Both the position numbers and the translations under genes were made by a program. From contig NZ_BBJT01000008.1 in the NCBI RefSeq assembly GCF_000739915.1, positions 62,001 to 126,000 on the forward strand: a stretch of 64,000 nucleotides of DNA, in the 5' to 3' direction. The stretch comes from Paenibacillus chitinolyticus NBRC 15660. Its GTDB lineage: Bacteria > Bacillota > Bacilli > Paenibacillales > NBRC-103111. The notes under the pieces were generated by a model. That model was not told the DNA's origin. It did not search any database and saw only the letters and a list, made by a program, of their open reading frames with translations. Shown piece by piece: positions 42,649-51,798 of this stretch. Position 1 is the stretch's first letter. Each line of letters starts with the position of its first letter.

Positions 42649-43914
42649 CTACCTCGCCTCTCTGCCCAAAAACCGCCAGAAATTGCGATGATACAGATCG
42701 TCGAAGTCGCGCTGTATCTCTTCTTCCGTCACGTACCAGCCGCTGCCGTGCAGCTTTTCGTACTTGTCCGCAAGCACCCGGCCGATGATGGATCGGGAAT
42801 GCTCCCACTTGTAAATAAGCTGCTCGAGAACGCGGCAGTCCGAGTGCTGCGGGATGACGGAGGTTCCGAGCAGCTCCACCCGGAAGCGGGTCATCTCCTC
42901 CACCATCGATTCCACGTGGAGGAACCACCAGCAGCCGAAAATCATCAGGTTGCGGAATTTGCGCGCAAGCACCGCAAGCTCATGCTGATTTTCGCGGGCC
43001 AGCATCGTGACCAGGAATTTCTGGTCCGGATACCGCCGGCAGAGAGCCTCCACCGCGGTCACGTCCGAGTGCATGCTCATGTCGCCCGCCAGACGGAGGC
43101 CCGGATTGACCGAACGCCGCACCCCGATCATGAGCGCAAAAGGAATGCCGTGCTCGCGGCATACCGGGACCATCGCTTCGTCGATCATCCGGCTGCGGTG
43201 ATCGTCCGACGGATACACGAAATCCCCCGGCATGGAAACCGCCAGATAGAGCGCATCCATCCGCCGGATCCATTCCGACAGGAAGCGGCGGACTTCCCCG
43301 CGCGTCTCCTCCGTCCATGCCTCCTCCACGCGGTATCCGAGCTGCTTCAGCTCGCGCACTGCCTGCGGCCAGTTGTTCAGCAGCGCATCTACACGCAGAG
43401 CCGCGGAGAAACGAGGGTCCGTATTGCCTCCGCGATCCAGCCACACCGCCCGCTCAGCCGCATCGAACGGGTCGTTCGTCATGACAATGTGCTCCACCTT
43501 GGCGAGCTTCATGACCGTGTCGAGCTGTCCGCGCAAATCCCGGCCTGCCAGGTTGCGGCGGTATTCTTCCAGATTGCGGCTGGAAACATCCAGTCCGAGC
43601 CGGTCCAAAATCGTGATCAGTCCGCTTGCGGCCTCGCTCACCGGAGAATGATCGACGAACAGCTTTTTCCAGATGGCATCCGCCTGCTCCCTTTTCGTCA
43701 TCGCCCAGAAAGCCTCATAAGAGTCCTCCGACCACCGGAAGGACTCCGAAATCAGGTAGTGATACGTCAGCAGCTCATCGATTCCCCAAAGCAGAGAATC
43801 TTCAAAGTCCACGGAATACAGATGCGTATGCATATCGGTGACCGGGGTGGAGGCAGCCAGCCTCTCGACGATTTTTCTAAGCTCCGCCGCGTTTTGGATC
43901 GTTTGTGCCTTCAT
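42649..43914 (-). CDS. Uronate isomerase-like amidohydrolase
   Basis: 421 residues. N-terminal metal motif TDMHTHLYS (two His, about 27-33), later AALRVDALLN, DMSMHSDV, MLARENQHELAVL, FGCWWFL and GTSVIPQHSDC, following the glucuronate isomerase family (COG1904) from start to end, though about 50 residues shorter than UxaC. It would interconvert hexuronates and ketohexonates. It is followed in the genome by an SDR of the fructuronate-reductase type. AAGGATG precedes the ATG. A broken copy of its 3' end lies at 39931-40090. Confidence 0.82.
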   Translation of the reverse strand: MKAQTIQNAAELRKIVERLAASTPVTDMHTHLYSVDFEDSLLWGIDELLTYHYLISESFRWSEDSYEAFWAMTKREQADAIWKKLFVDHSPVSEAASGLITILDRLGLDVSSRNLEEYRRNLAGRDLRGQLDTVMKLAKVEHIVMTNDPFDAAERAVWLDRGGNTDPRFSAALRVDALLNNWPQAVRELKQLGYRVEEAWTEETRGEVRRFLSEWIRRMDALYLAVSMPGDFVYPSDDHRSRMIDEAMVPVCREHGIPFALMIGVRRSVNPGLRLAGDMSMHSDVTAVEALCRRYPDQKFLVTMLARENQHELAVLARKFRNLMIFGCWWFLHVESMVEEMTRFRVELLGTSVIPQHSDCRVLEQLIYKWEHSRSIIGRVLADKYEKLHGSGWYVTEEEIQRDFDDLYHRNFWRFLGREAR

Positions 43915-43978
43915 GGTTCCACATCCTTTGATAGGGGTAGATTTTGCAAAAAAAAGTCCCGATAAGAAGCGCTGCGCT

Positions 43979-44746
43979 CTAAATCGTCATAGCTCCGAAT
44001 CCCCCGTCGACCCGCAGAATCGAGCCGGTTACGAAACCCGACGCCGCGGAAGAAGCCAAGTACACGGCGGCGCCTTGAAGCTCGCGCGCTTCACCGAACC
44101 GGTTCATCGGCGTATGGCTCATAATGGAGGAAATCCGCTCCTCCGAAAGAATTTTACGGTTCTGTTCCGCCGGGAAAAATCCCGGTACGATCGCGTTCAC
44201 GCGCACTCCGGCCGGAGCGAACTCCCTCGCCAAATATTGGGTCACACTGTTCACACCGGCCTTTGAGGCGGAATAGGTGAACACCTTCGACAGCGGCGGA
44301 TCGGCCGATACGCTCGAAATGTTGATGATGCTCCCGCCGAGCCCGCTTTCCACCATGTATTTGCCGAACACCTGGCAGGCTAGCATGACGCTTTTCAGAT
44401 TGACGCTCATGATGCTGTCCCACTCCTCTTCCGTGATCTGAAAAAAAGGAGTGGCGCTGTTTTTGCCCGGGCAGTTGAGCAGAATATCGGCTCTGCCCGT
44501 CCAGTCCAGCACTTCGTCCAGGACACGCCGCAAATCTCCCGACGACGTCGCGTCCGCCTGGAAGCAGCGGGCCTCGCCGCCCCCTTGCTCGATGCGGTCA
44601 CGGACCGCCGCGGAGGTAACCGGATTGCGGCCCACAACGGCCACCTGCGCTCCGTGTCCCGCCAGTCCGGCCGCCATCTCCCCGCCCAGCGTGCTGTTGC
44701 CGCCGATAACGACAGCCGTTTTGCCCGTCAAATCGAATAAATTCAT
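43979..44746 (-). CDS. SDR family oxidoreductase, fructuronate/mannonate-type
   Basis: 255 residues. Short-chain dehydrogenase: VVIGGNSTLGGEMA (variant TGxxxGxG), catalytic Ser in IINISSVSA, YSASKAG (Tyr/Lys) and PGFFPAEQN. It is similar in type to Bacillus SDR enzymes of hexuronate catabolism. Beside the uronate isomerase-like gene this suggests reduction of a ketohexonate. GGAGTC lies ten bases before the ATG. Confidence 0.9.
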   Translation of the reverse strand: MNLFDLTGKTAVVIGGNSTLGGEMAAGLAGHGAQVAVVGRNPVTSAAVRDRIEQGGGEARCFQADATSSGDLRRVLDEVLDWTGRADILLNCPGKNSATPFFQITEEEWDSIMSVNLKSVMLACQVFGKYMVESGLGGSIINISSVSADPPLSKVFTYSASKAGVNSVTQYLAREFAPAGVRVNAIVPGFFPAEQNRKILSEERISSIMSHTPMNRFGEARELQGAAVYLASSAASGFVTGSILRVDGGFGAMTI

Positions 44747-45043
44747 ATGAGGTTGACTCCTTTTCGCTGCTGCGGCTTCCGGGGAATAGTCCTACTAAGT
44801 ATAATGAGGACACAATCTATGCTCTCCCAGGATAAGCCGAGTTTTTTAATAACATAAACGATTGTGCTTTATATCTCTGCCTTTACCGTACCATGACCTC
44901 TTGTAAAACGCTTTCTTCTCGTTATGCACCTGACTTTGTTCATTTATATGTGGTTGGTGTGATCTTTAAGCGGGTGTGTTAAACTGTTCGTAACTTGCTC
45001 CCGATCGTTTACTCTCAAATCCGAAAATCCGGAGGACAGCCTT
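44747..45043. other. Divergent intergenic region
   Basis: About 300 bases between the SDR and AraC genes, AT-rich in the middle (44840-44960). It must hold promoters for both sides. A CGCTTTC half-site near 44910 hints at catabolite control but is too weak to call. Confidence 0.4.
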
Positions 45044-45886
45044 ATGAACCTGATGGACACCTTTACGAGGCCTATAGAAGCCCTGTATAACACATCCCGT
45101 ATCCCCGCCGGTTTTCATTCCCATCTTTATTATGAACTTTATTATTTTCATAGCGGACAATGCAGCTACCTGGTCGGGCACCGGATTTATAACCTTTCCC
45201 CGGGCGACCTTCTTCTGATGAACGGCATGACTTTGCATTATCCCAAAATCAACCCGGCTTTCGAGTACTGCCGCACGATTGTTCATTTCGATCCGGCCTA
45301 TGCCGAGGGGCTGTTCCGCGCACCCTTTCACACTCCGGTGCTGAACCCGTTCAAAAGAACGGATAACCGGCTGATTTCTCTGGAGCCTGGCGAACGAGCG
45401 ATTTTGGAACCCATACTCGAAGAATTGTGTTCCCTATCCGGAGAAAGCGACTCTTTATGTCGCGACCGGTTCCTCGCTTCTTTTATGCGGGTTCTGCTTC
45501 AAGTGTATGAAATCGCGGACAAACCCCGTAACCGGAGCCACGAGCCCGCCGGACCCCGGCAGCAGCATGTGCAGCAGCTCATTTCTTATGTGGAGGCGCA
45601 TTACACCGAGGATTTCCGCCTGGATGACATCGCCGCCGCCGTTCACTTGAACAAGCACTATCTCGTCAAAATGTTTAAGGAAACGACCGGTATCACCTTG
45701 TTTCATTACTTGTACCGGCGCCGCATCAACCAGGCGAAAGTTCTTTTCACCCTGGAGCCCCAAAAAAGCATCACTGAAACCGCCTATGAAGTCGGGTTCA
45801 AGCATTTGTCTCACTTCAGTCAGACGTTTAAAAAGTTTACCGGCCTGACGGCGGAAGAATACCGCAAACAGGTGCTGAACACCTAA
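45044..45886 (+). CDS. AraC family regulator with cupin (paralogue)
   Basis: 280 residues. Cupin part HSHLYYELYYFHSGQCSYL and LSPGDLLLMNGMTLH; AraC domain about 180-278 with LDDIAAAVHLNKHYLVKMFKETTG and YEVGFKHLSHFSQTFKKFTG. CGGAGGA lies eight bases before the ATG. It is close in sequence to the regulator at 35480. It is divergent from the uronate genes and likely controls them. Confidence 0.92.
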   Translation: MNLMDTFTRPIEALYNTSRIPAGFHSHLYYELYYFHSGQCSYLVGHRIYNLSPGDLLLMNGMTLHYPKINPAFEYCRTIVHFDPAYAEGLFRAPFHTPVLNPFKRTDNRLISLEPGERAILEPILEELCSLSGESDSLCRDRFLASFMRVLLQVYEIADKPRNRSHEPAGPRQQHVQQLISYVEAHYTEDFRLDDIAAAVHLNKHYLVKMFKETTGITLFHYLYRRRINQAKVLFTLEPQKSITETAYEVGFKHLSHFSQTFKKFTGLTAEEYRKQVLNT

Positions 45887-45930
45887 CTCGAAGGAGTGAG
45901 GTATTGTTTGGGGCCGCTGCGTAAAACACT

Positions 45931-45967
45931 AAGAAGGCACCGCAGTTACTTGCTGCGGTGCCTTCTT
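45931..45967. terminator. Terminator after the AraC gene
   Basis: AAGAAGGCACCGCAG (45931-45945) and CTGCGGTGCCTTCTT (45953-45967) form a perfect 15-bp stem around a 7-base loop. It is symmetric, so it can serve the AraC gene and converging transcripts. Confidence 0.85.
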
Positions 45968-45997
45968 ATGCTGACGGGTTAACCTCCCGGCGATGCT

Positions 45998-46110
45998 TTG
46001 CTCTTGGTCTTGCTCTTGCTCTTGCTCTTGCTCTTGCTCTTGCTCTTGCTCTTGCTCTTGCTCTTGCTCTTGCTCTCGCTCTTGCTCTCGCTCTTTCTCT
46101 TGCTCTTGCC
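45998..46110. repeat. Hexanucleotide tandem repeat (TTGCTC)n
   Basis: About 18 copies of TTGCTC, uninterrupted from about 46010 to 46074 and then imperfect. It lies between the AraC terminator and the stop of the YitT-type gene. In translation it gives Ala-Leu or Cys-Ser strings that are not proteins. The length is probably unstable by slippage. Confidence 0.9.
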
Positions 46111-46133
46111 CTAGCTCCCGCTTACACTATCCG

Positions 46134-47234
46134 CTATTCCGCCAAGCTTCCGTCCCTTCTTCGGCCCCGCGAATCCGTCACGATACCGGCAGCCGGGTCG
46201 ATCGCTTTCACAATGGCTTTCATGCGGGCTTCTTCCATAAAATGAATGGTATAAGAAAGGCTGCGGCCTCTGCTGCGGCTGAAGCTTTCGCTCCTCGCTT
46301 CATTCGGCGCTCTTTCGTCCGGCTCCCGTATACTCCCGGTCGCCCCTCCCCCCGCAGACTCGCAAGGCTCGACAGGCCGGAAGTTCGCGATGACCCGTCC
46401 GGAGCGCCTGCTGAAAAAACGCTCGGCAGCCCGCTCCAACCCGTAAGCGTGACGCTCTTCCGGCATCGCTCTTTTTGCAGCCGCCTCACGTTTTTCCGCC
46501 TCTTCAGCTTCACAGTCTGAGGCCTTCCGTCCCAGCCTGGCCTCCATCTCTTTCTCGATTTCAGCGCAGTGCCCGCTTACAATCGTAATCCGGCGGTGTA
46601 CGGAGAACCCCCGAAGACTGAAATGGACCGTTTCATACGCGAGCAGGTAAGCGAGAATGGAATACATCGCCTGATCCCAGCCGTAAATAAAGCCGGCCCC
46701 CGCCAAAATAAAACAGTTCAGCAGCATGAAATCTTGATCTTTGAAACCGAATTTCACCAGTTTCTCGGTGTGATCCCGCGTTTCCAGCGTATCCAGGGTC
46801 GCCCCGTAGCGGATGACCAGACCGATCCCCAGCCCCAGAGCGGCTCCTCCGCAGAAGGCCGCCATCATCGGATTTTCGATCAGAGCCGGTACCGGATGCA
46901 AGATAAGGGCGCTGAGCGAAAATACGAGCAGGCCGAGAACCGTAAGCACCGCAAAATTACGCCGGACCTTCCGGTACGAAAGCAGAATAAGCGGCAGGTT
47001 CAGCACGAACAGAAACAGCCCAAGCCTCATTTCCGTAAAATGGGCCGCCAAAGCGGACAGGCCCGTCATCCCTCCGACCAGCATCCGGTTCGGGATCAGG
47101 AACAGCTCCAGCCCGACTGCGGCCAGTACGCTCCCGCAAATCACCATCAAGAGCTTGAAACACCACTGTGCCAAGGACCAACCGCCCAGTACTTCTCCGG
47201 CCGGACCCATGCGGACATTTTGCAAAAGCTTCAT
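46134..47234 (-). CDS. YitT family membrane protein with interrupted DUF2179 domain
   Basis: 366 residues; the family is usually about 285. Five or six membrane helices (about 25-200) carry the YitT features LFLIPNRMLVGGMTGLSAL and LGIGLVIRYGAT. The cytosolic DUF2179 part begins RRITIVSGHCAEIEKEMEARLGR. It is then interrupted by about 90 residues of charged Glu/Arg/Ala/Ser sequence before resuming at SLSYTIHFMEEARMKAIVKA. GAGGAGGAATTCCG precedes the ATG. The function is not established for the family; a transporter-like role is possible. Confidence 0.85.
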   Translation of the reverse strand: MKLLQNVRMGPAGEVLGGWSLAQWCFKLLMVICGSVLAAVGLELFLIPNRMLVGGMTGLSALAAHFTEMRLGLFLFVLNLPLILLSYRKVRRNFAVLTVLGLLVFSLSALILHPVPALIENPMMAAFCGGAALGLGIGLVIRYGATLDTLETRDHTEKLVKFGFKDQDFMLLNCFILAGAGFIYGWDQAMYSILAYLLAYETVHFSLRGFSVHRRITIVSGHCAEIEKEMEARLGRKASDCEAEEAEKREAAAKRAMPEERHAYGLERAAERFFSRRSGRVIANFRPVEPCESAGGGATGSIREPDERAPNEARSESFSRSRGRSLSYTIHFMEEARMKAIVKAIDPAAGIVTDSRGRRRDGSLAE

Positions 47235-47316
47235 CGGAATTCCTCCTCATCGCTTAGATTACGTCCTTACAGGACCGTACAATCAGCCAGCGTCCGAGTG
47301 CGAATATCCCGCGGCG

Positions 47317-48558
47317 TTACCCGCTTCCCTCCTTTTGCAGAACGGTTTTGCCCTCCTTTTTGCCGGACGCGTCTTTGAAAGGAATCACTTTATTCATCCA
47401 CTTGTAGATGGTTTTGCTTTCCTTGGTAAGCAGCGGCCCGAGAATCGCCATAATGAGTACGTACAGAGCCGCGAACGGCTGTAAAACCGCAAGCAGTCCG
47501 CCCGCTTTGCCGAGATTGGCCATAATGATGGAAAATTCGCCGCGCGACACAATGGTCAGGCCGATGTTGGCCGAAGCCTTCGAAGGCAGACCGGCGCTTC
47601 GCCCCGCAAGCAGTCCTGCGGCCAAGTTGCCGATCAAAGTAATCGCGACGGCTCCCAGCGACATCCAGACGGCTCCGCCGAGCGCCAGGGGATCGATGGT
47701 CAGCCCGAAGCTGAAGAAGAAAATGGCGCCGAAGAAGTCCCGGAACGGCATGATCAGATGCTCGATCCGCTTCGCGTGCTCCGTCTCCGCCAGGACAAGC
47801 CCGACGAGCAGGGCACCGATCGCTTCCGCGACATGAATCGTTTCGGAGAAGCCCGCTACGAGGAACAGCGCCGCGAAAATCACGAGCGCGAACAGCTCGT
47901 TGGAGCGGATGTTCAGCAGCCGGTTCAGGAGTGGAACGGCTTTTCTGCCCGCTACGAGCAGCACCAGCATAAATCCGAGCGCGATGAGCGCGGAGAGCAG
48001 CACGCCTCCCAGCGTTGTGGAACCGCTTAGGACGAGTCCTGACAGGATAGAAATGTAAACGGCGAGGAAAACATCTTCGAACATAATAATACCGAGGATC
48101 ATTTCGGTTTCGGGATTGGCCGTTCTTTTCAGATCGACCAGAACTTTGGCCACGATGGCACTGGAGGAAATCGTCGTAATTCCGGCAATCACCAGAATTT
48201 CGGCTAGAGGGAAACCGAGCGCCCAAGCGAATATGACGCCCAGCGTAAAATTAATGAGGATATAAATCGTACCGCCCACGGCGATGGAACGCCCCGACTT
48301 GATAAGCCGGCCTACCGAGAACTCCAGTCCCAGATAGAACAGAAGGAACAGGACCCCGATCCGGCCCATAAACTCGATCAGCGGCGCGCTTTCAATGAAC
48401 CGGAAATCAAAATGCCAGATCTCCAGCGCGTGCGGACCTACGGCCATCCCGATCAGAATATAGAAAGGAATGACCGAGAAGCGGAGTTTGGCCGACAACA
48501 ACCCGGCCGCCGCAATAAGCGCGATGGCCAGACCTACCTCGAATACCATGTGATTCAT
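47317..48558 (-). CDS. khtU: Potassium/proton antiporter, CPA2 family (KhtU-like)
   Basis: 413 residues with about 12 membrane helices (KefB/Na_H_exchanger type): AAGLLSAKLRFSVIPFYILIG at the start, LLFYLGLEFS, GITTISSSAIVAKVL and RGEFSIIMANLGK are hallmark segments. The gene follows the TrkA-C regulator KhtT after four bases, the KhtTU arrangement known in Bacillus. It would expel K+ in exchange for protons at high K+ or alkaline pH. Confidence 0.88.
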   Translation of the reverse strand: MNHMVFEVGLAIALIAAAGLLSAKLRFSVIPFYILIGMAVGPHALEIWHFDFRFIESAPLIEFMGRIGVLFLLFYLGLEFSVGRLIKSGRSIAVGGTIYILINFTLGVIFAWALGFPLAEILVIAGITTISSSAIVAKVLVDLKRTANPETEMILGIIMFEDVFLAVYISILSGLVLSGSTTLGGVLLSALIALGFMLVLLVAGRKAVPLLNRLLNIRSNELFALVIFAALFLVAGFSETIHVAEAIGALLVGLVLAETEHAKRIEHLIMPFRDFFGAIFFFSFGLTIDPLALGGAVWMSLGAVAITLIGNLAAGLLAGRSAGLPSKASANIGLTIVSRGEFSIIMANLGKAGGLLAVLQPFAALYVLIMAILGPLLTKESKTIYKWMNKVIPFKDASGKKEGKTVLQKEGSG

Positions 48559-48562
48559 CTAT

Positions 48563-49057
48563 TCAACCACTTCCATTCTTTAAAATGTGCCGGAACAATT
48601 TTTGCTGCTGTCTTTCCCCGACCACGATCAGAGTCGAGTCGGCGGACAAGACATAATCCGGTCCCGGATTGATCTGCTTGCCGTGATTTTTGTCGACCAC
48701 CGCAATGATGGTCGCTCCCGAATTTTGCCGGACGTCCAGCTCGCCGATGGATTGGCCGACGCACGCATACTCCGGGTCCATCTTGTACCATTCGATGATC
48801 AAATCGTCCAGAGCCACTTCGATCGACTCCAGCGCCTTCGGTTTATAAGTTAATCCGCCTACGATTGCGGCAAGCTGACGGGCTTCATCGTCGTCAAGGG
48901 TAACCATGGATAGACTCTCGTCCGGATCGTCATAGTGAAAATGGTACATTTCGCGTCTGCCGTCGTCATGAAGGATAACGACGATCTTATCTCCGCCGCG
49001 GGTATTCATCAGGAACTTCTTTCCTATCCCCGGCAAATCGGATTCTCTTACGTACAT
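48563..49057 (-). CDS. khtT: KhtT-like regulatory subunit with TrkA-C domain
   Basis: 164 residues. The start [15 protein letters not shown] and the middle [17 protein letters not shown] match KhtT, and the TrkA-C domain (about 85-160) reads [19 protein letters not shown] and [11 protein letters not shown]. In Bacillus KhtT controls the antiporter and binds c-di-AMP. The start ATG has GAGGC upstream. Confidence 0.88.
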   Translation of the reverse strand: MYVRESDLPGIGKKFLMNTRGGDKIVVILHDDGRREMYHFHYDDPDESLSMVTLDDDEARQLAAIVGGLTYKPKALESIEVALDDLIIEWYKMDPEYACVGQSIGELDVRQNSGATIIAVVDKNHGKQINPGPDYVLSADSTLIVVGERQQQKLFRHILKNGSG

Positions 49058-49387
49058 AGTGGAATAGCCTCCTATAAATGAGTGTAATTATGGACGTCCG
49101 GTCCGGTTTCAGACTGCATGTGCCCTTAGCGGCCGTAAGGAGTCTAAGAATTCGGACAGACGGGGGCCTTGCCGCCCGGCTTATTTTTTTGCCGAGGCTC
49201 ATCAACGTTTTCCGTATCATTCATGTTATTTTTATACATATTTATGCATTATTTATGCATTCAGGAGAAGTTCGGACAGACTCAAAGAAACCGTCTCAAA
49301 GCGGCCGAAAAAAATTATACGGGCAAATAAATTTGTTCAAAATTAGGATGAACGGGACTTACGATTTACCGGATAACGGCAGAGGAT
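49058..49387. other. Leader/promoter region of khtTU
   Basis: 330 bases. It holds the 11-bp tandem repeat at 49227-49260 and a GC-rich dyad near 49160-49200 (a GCCGCCCGGCTTA stem-like segment). No small gene is supported. Confidence 0.4.
49227..49260. repeat. 11-bp tandem repeat TATTTATGCAT upstream of khtTU
   Basis: TATTTATGCAT occurs twice head to tail (49239-49249, 49250-49260) and a similar TATTTTTATACAT precedes it. A spacing of one helical turn is typical of an operator for a dimeric or oligomeric regulator. Confidence 0.5.
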
Positions 49388-49747
49388 TTAAACCACGTAA
49401 TTGGACGTGAATTTGATCGGAAGAAGGAATTGTTTGCGCCTTAACAGGCAGATGAAGGGTTTGTACCGGAGCCCTGGAATGGGGGCTTTAAAGAGGGTAA
49501 ACAGGCACAGCACGAATAAGACCACGAGGGTGTTGGCCGCCTTCACCATTTTGGCAAAATGATGGGTAACGGCTTTGCGGATCACATACTTGGATTTGTG
49601 TTCGCTAAGCGGAGGGACAGACTCGTACGTGGAGGAGGACTGGCTGGCCGCGGCTTCCTGAGTCAGAGGCACGGGCGCGGAGAAGCTCAGCAGGAAAGAA
49701 AGCGCAAGAAACAGGCACCAGCGAATGATCGCGTTCCGTTGCTTCAT
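49388..49747 (-). CDS. Hypothetical secreted/membrane protein
   Basis: 119 residues from the ATG at 49745-49747, which has AAAGGGGGGAG before it. A signal-like hydrophobic N-terminus (MKQRNAIIRWCLFLALSFLL), a Ser-rich stretch, and a second hydrophobic helix (about 65-82) followed by a basic tail (LLRRKQF). No family is recognised. Possibly a small envelope protein. Confidence 0.5.
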   Translation of the reverse strand: MKQRNAIIRWCLFLALSFLLSFSAPVPLTQEAAASQSSSTYESVPPLSEHKSKYVIRKAVTHHFAKMVKAANTLVVLFVLCLFTLFKAPIPGLRYKPFICLLRRKQFLLPIKFTSNYVV

Positions 49748-49969
49748 CGTCTCCCCCCTTTTATAATCTGTTACAACTATGATAACACATTTTGCGCCTT
49801 TACGAAACAGTTTCGGACTTATTTTATGCATTTTTTTGTTTGATTATGCAAAATACCGGAAGCCTGTCCCTACTATCCTGCAGGATCTGTAACTTCCCAA
49901 CTCGTCCCTCAACCCGTACAATAGGGGAGGTGATAATTGGAAGCCCGTTAGAGAGAGGAGTACAACATC
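49748..49969. other. Intergenic region, AT-rich
   Basis: 222 bases between divergent genes with promoter-like AT-rich stretches (49810-49855). No gene is seen. Confidence 0.35.
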
Positions 49970-50662
49970 ATGGCAGCATCCAGACAGGAACGTCATACAA
50001 ATTTACGCGAGGCGGAAAAGAAAGCCCTTGCGCTTTTCGAGTTGGCCGAAGCGAAAGGAATTCTGCGCAGCGGCGTTACGGAAAAAGAACTGAACCGTGA
50101 AATTTATGAGTTCGCCTTCGAGCTTTACGGGATCAAAAAATATTGGCACAAGCGGATCGTGCGTGCGGGAAGCAATACGCTTCATCCGTACCGGGAAAAT
50201 CCGCCCGACAGAATGGTCGAGCCGGGAGACATTCTCTTTATCGACTTCGGACCTATCTTTGAAGATTGGGAAGCCGATTTCGGACGCACATACGTGTTTG
50301 GAGACGATCCCCTCAAAAATAAACTGCGGCGGGACGTTGAACTCGCCTGGCATGACGGCAAGGCCTTCTTCGATTCCCGTCCGGACATAACGGGCAGCGA
50401 GCTTTACGATTTTATGACCGCTTTAGCCCGCGATTACGGCTGGGAGTATGGCGGCCCTCACGCCGGTCATCTTATCGGGGAATTCCCCCACGAGATCGTA
50501 CAGGGCGAAGAAGTCGAGAATTATATCCATCCCGACAACCACATCAAGATGCGGGATAACGATAAAAACGGCCTGCTCCGCGACTGGATCCTAGAGATCC
50601 ATTTTGTGGACCGCGAGCGCGAGATCGGCGGATTTTTCGAGCAGTTGCTGACGGTGGACTAA
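49970..50662 (+). CDS. M24 family (Xaa-Pro) metallopeptidase
   Basis: 230 residues, shorter than full PepQ because it lacks the N-terminal creatinase-like domain. The pita-bread metal ligands are visible: IDFGP (Asp), ADFGRTY (Asp), GHLIGEFPHE (His), ILEIHFVD (Glu) and FFEQLL (Glu). It would cleave Xaa-Pro dipeptides. AGAGAGGAG lies upstream of the ATG. Confidence 0.88.
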   Translation: MAASRQERHTNLREAEKKALALFELAEAKGILRSGVTEKELNREIYEFAFELYGIKKYWHKRIVRAGSNTLHPYRENPPDRMVEPGDILFIDFGPIFEDWEADFGRTYVFGDDPLKNKLRRDVELAWHDGKAFFDSRPDITGSELYDFMTALARDYGWEYGGPHAGHLIGEFPHEIVQGEEVENYIHPDNHIKMRDNDKNGLLRDWILEIHFVDREREIGGFFEQLLTVD

Positions 50663-50676
50663 TCATCCGCCAAAAA

Positions 50677-50722
50677 AAGGAGCCTGCACGGCACTCAAAC
50701 GAGTACCGTGCCGAGCTCCTTT
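50677..50722. terminator. Bidirectional terminator between peptidase and HAD genes
   Basis: AAAGGAGC..GCACGGCACTC and GAGTACCGTGC..GCTCCTTT pair with small bulges; the stop codon of the HAD gene lies inside the hairpin. A and T runs flank it. Confidence 0.75.
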
Positions 50723-51456
50723 AATTTTTGCAGGATATTCTCCTCCGTCCGGTCGTCGACGGCGATTCTCTCCTTGGCGAGTTCAGCCAGAGCGTCATGG
50801 TCTCCGATCAACACCGAATGCTTCGCTTTCCGGAAAAGCGGCAGATCGTTGTTGTCGTTGCCGAAACAAATGAACTCATCCAACTGGAGTCCGCAACCGC
50901 TCAAAGCCGCCATCTTGTTGACGCCTTGACTGGTCACATCCAGAATGCCTTCCGAGGAGTGATGATGGATCGTAACGTCCAAGGCTCTCAGCTTCGCGGA
51001 CAGCTCCTCAAACCGGCTGCAGGAGAGCACGACGATTTTGACAAATGATTGAATGTCGTCCAGCTCCACGCGTCTCGCCAGCCCATGGGGGTCCACATTA
51101 GCCAGGAACGGGTGCCCGGGACTCAGACGGTAAGCATAGTTCCATGTATCGTCGATAAGATATTCAGCCTCATAATCGTTCAGCAGGTTAACGATTTGCC
51201 CGGCTAACGGCCCGGGAATCGGCTGGTACGCCAGCGGCTGCTTGCGGTAAAACGTCATCGCGCCGTTCGCCCCGATCAGCAGATGTCCGCCGAATCTATC
51301 GTCCAGGACGGGAAGCATATCCCGGCAGGGCCGCGCCGATGCGAAGCCCACAAAGTGCCCGGCATCCTCCAGCTCCAGCAAAACATCCAGAATGCGCTTC
51401 GAAATCGGCTGTCCTTTGAAACAAATCGTTCCATCCAGATCGAAAATAAAGTTCAT
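50695..51456 (-). CDS. HAD superfamily (Cof-type) hydrolase
   Basis: 253 residues from the ATG at 51454-51456 (AAGGTGGG upstream). Motif I FDLDGTIC with nucleophile Asp, motif II SARPCRD, motif IV FGNDNNDLPLF, with a C2-type cap between. It is a sugar-phosphate or nucleotide phosphatase by family; the substrate is unknown. Confidence 0.9.
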   Translation of the reverse strand: MNFIFDLDGTICFKGQPISKRILDVLLELEDAGHFVGFASARPCRDMLPVLDDRFGGHLLIGANGAMTFYRKQPLAYQPIPGPLAGQIVNLLNDYEAEYLIDDTWNYAYRLSPGHPFLANVDPHGLARRVELDDIQSFVKIVVLSCSRFEELSAKLRALDVTIHHHSSEGILDVTSQGVNKMAALSGCGLQLDEFICFGNDNNDLPLFRKAKHSVLIGDHDALAELAKERIAVDDRTEENILQKLKELGTVLV

Positions 51457-51798
51457 GTTCACGCCCACCTTACTCGGTTGATGTACCTAATCGTAACGGG
51501 TACGGCCCGTCCGTTAAAGGGACAGAACGCGCAAAGTGAGCAGGACACCCCGCAGGCGTGCAGGGCAGGCTGCGGCAAGCATGCGGCAGGTGTACGCCCG
51601 AATCCCCTACCGGCCTTTCAGGCCCGCGAGTCGTGAGGGACGGTGCCGGGCCAGGCGGTACCGCCGCGTCCCCCGCAATGCGGCGCGGGGCCGGACGCTA
51701 CCATGCCGGGCCCACAGCGCACAGGGCACGGCCCCGCCTTCCCGCTCAGAGCCTGCGCAGCGGGAACAAGCGGCCCGCCGCCGTCACAATCCGGCGGC
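51457..51798. other. GC-rich intergenic region without supported gene
   Basis: 342 bases of very GC-rich sequence; all open frames here are side effects of base composition (Arg/Pro/Ala strings on both strands). No start signal, repeat or terminator stands out. Confidence 0.4.

Noticed and set aside
44900-44925. cre site upstream of the second AraC gene
   Set aside because: Only a half-site fits; spacing and the other half do not match the consensus.
45958-46245. Open frames giving Ala-Leu or Cys-Ser strings
   Set aside because: They are translations of the TTGCTC repeat; no start signal or protein pattern.
49058-49240. c-di-AMP (ydaO-type) riboswitch before khtTU
   Set aside because: The leader has a GC-rich dyad but I could not match the conserved riboswitch core.
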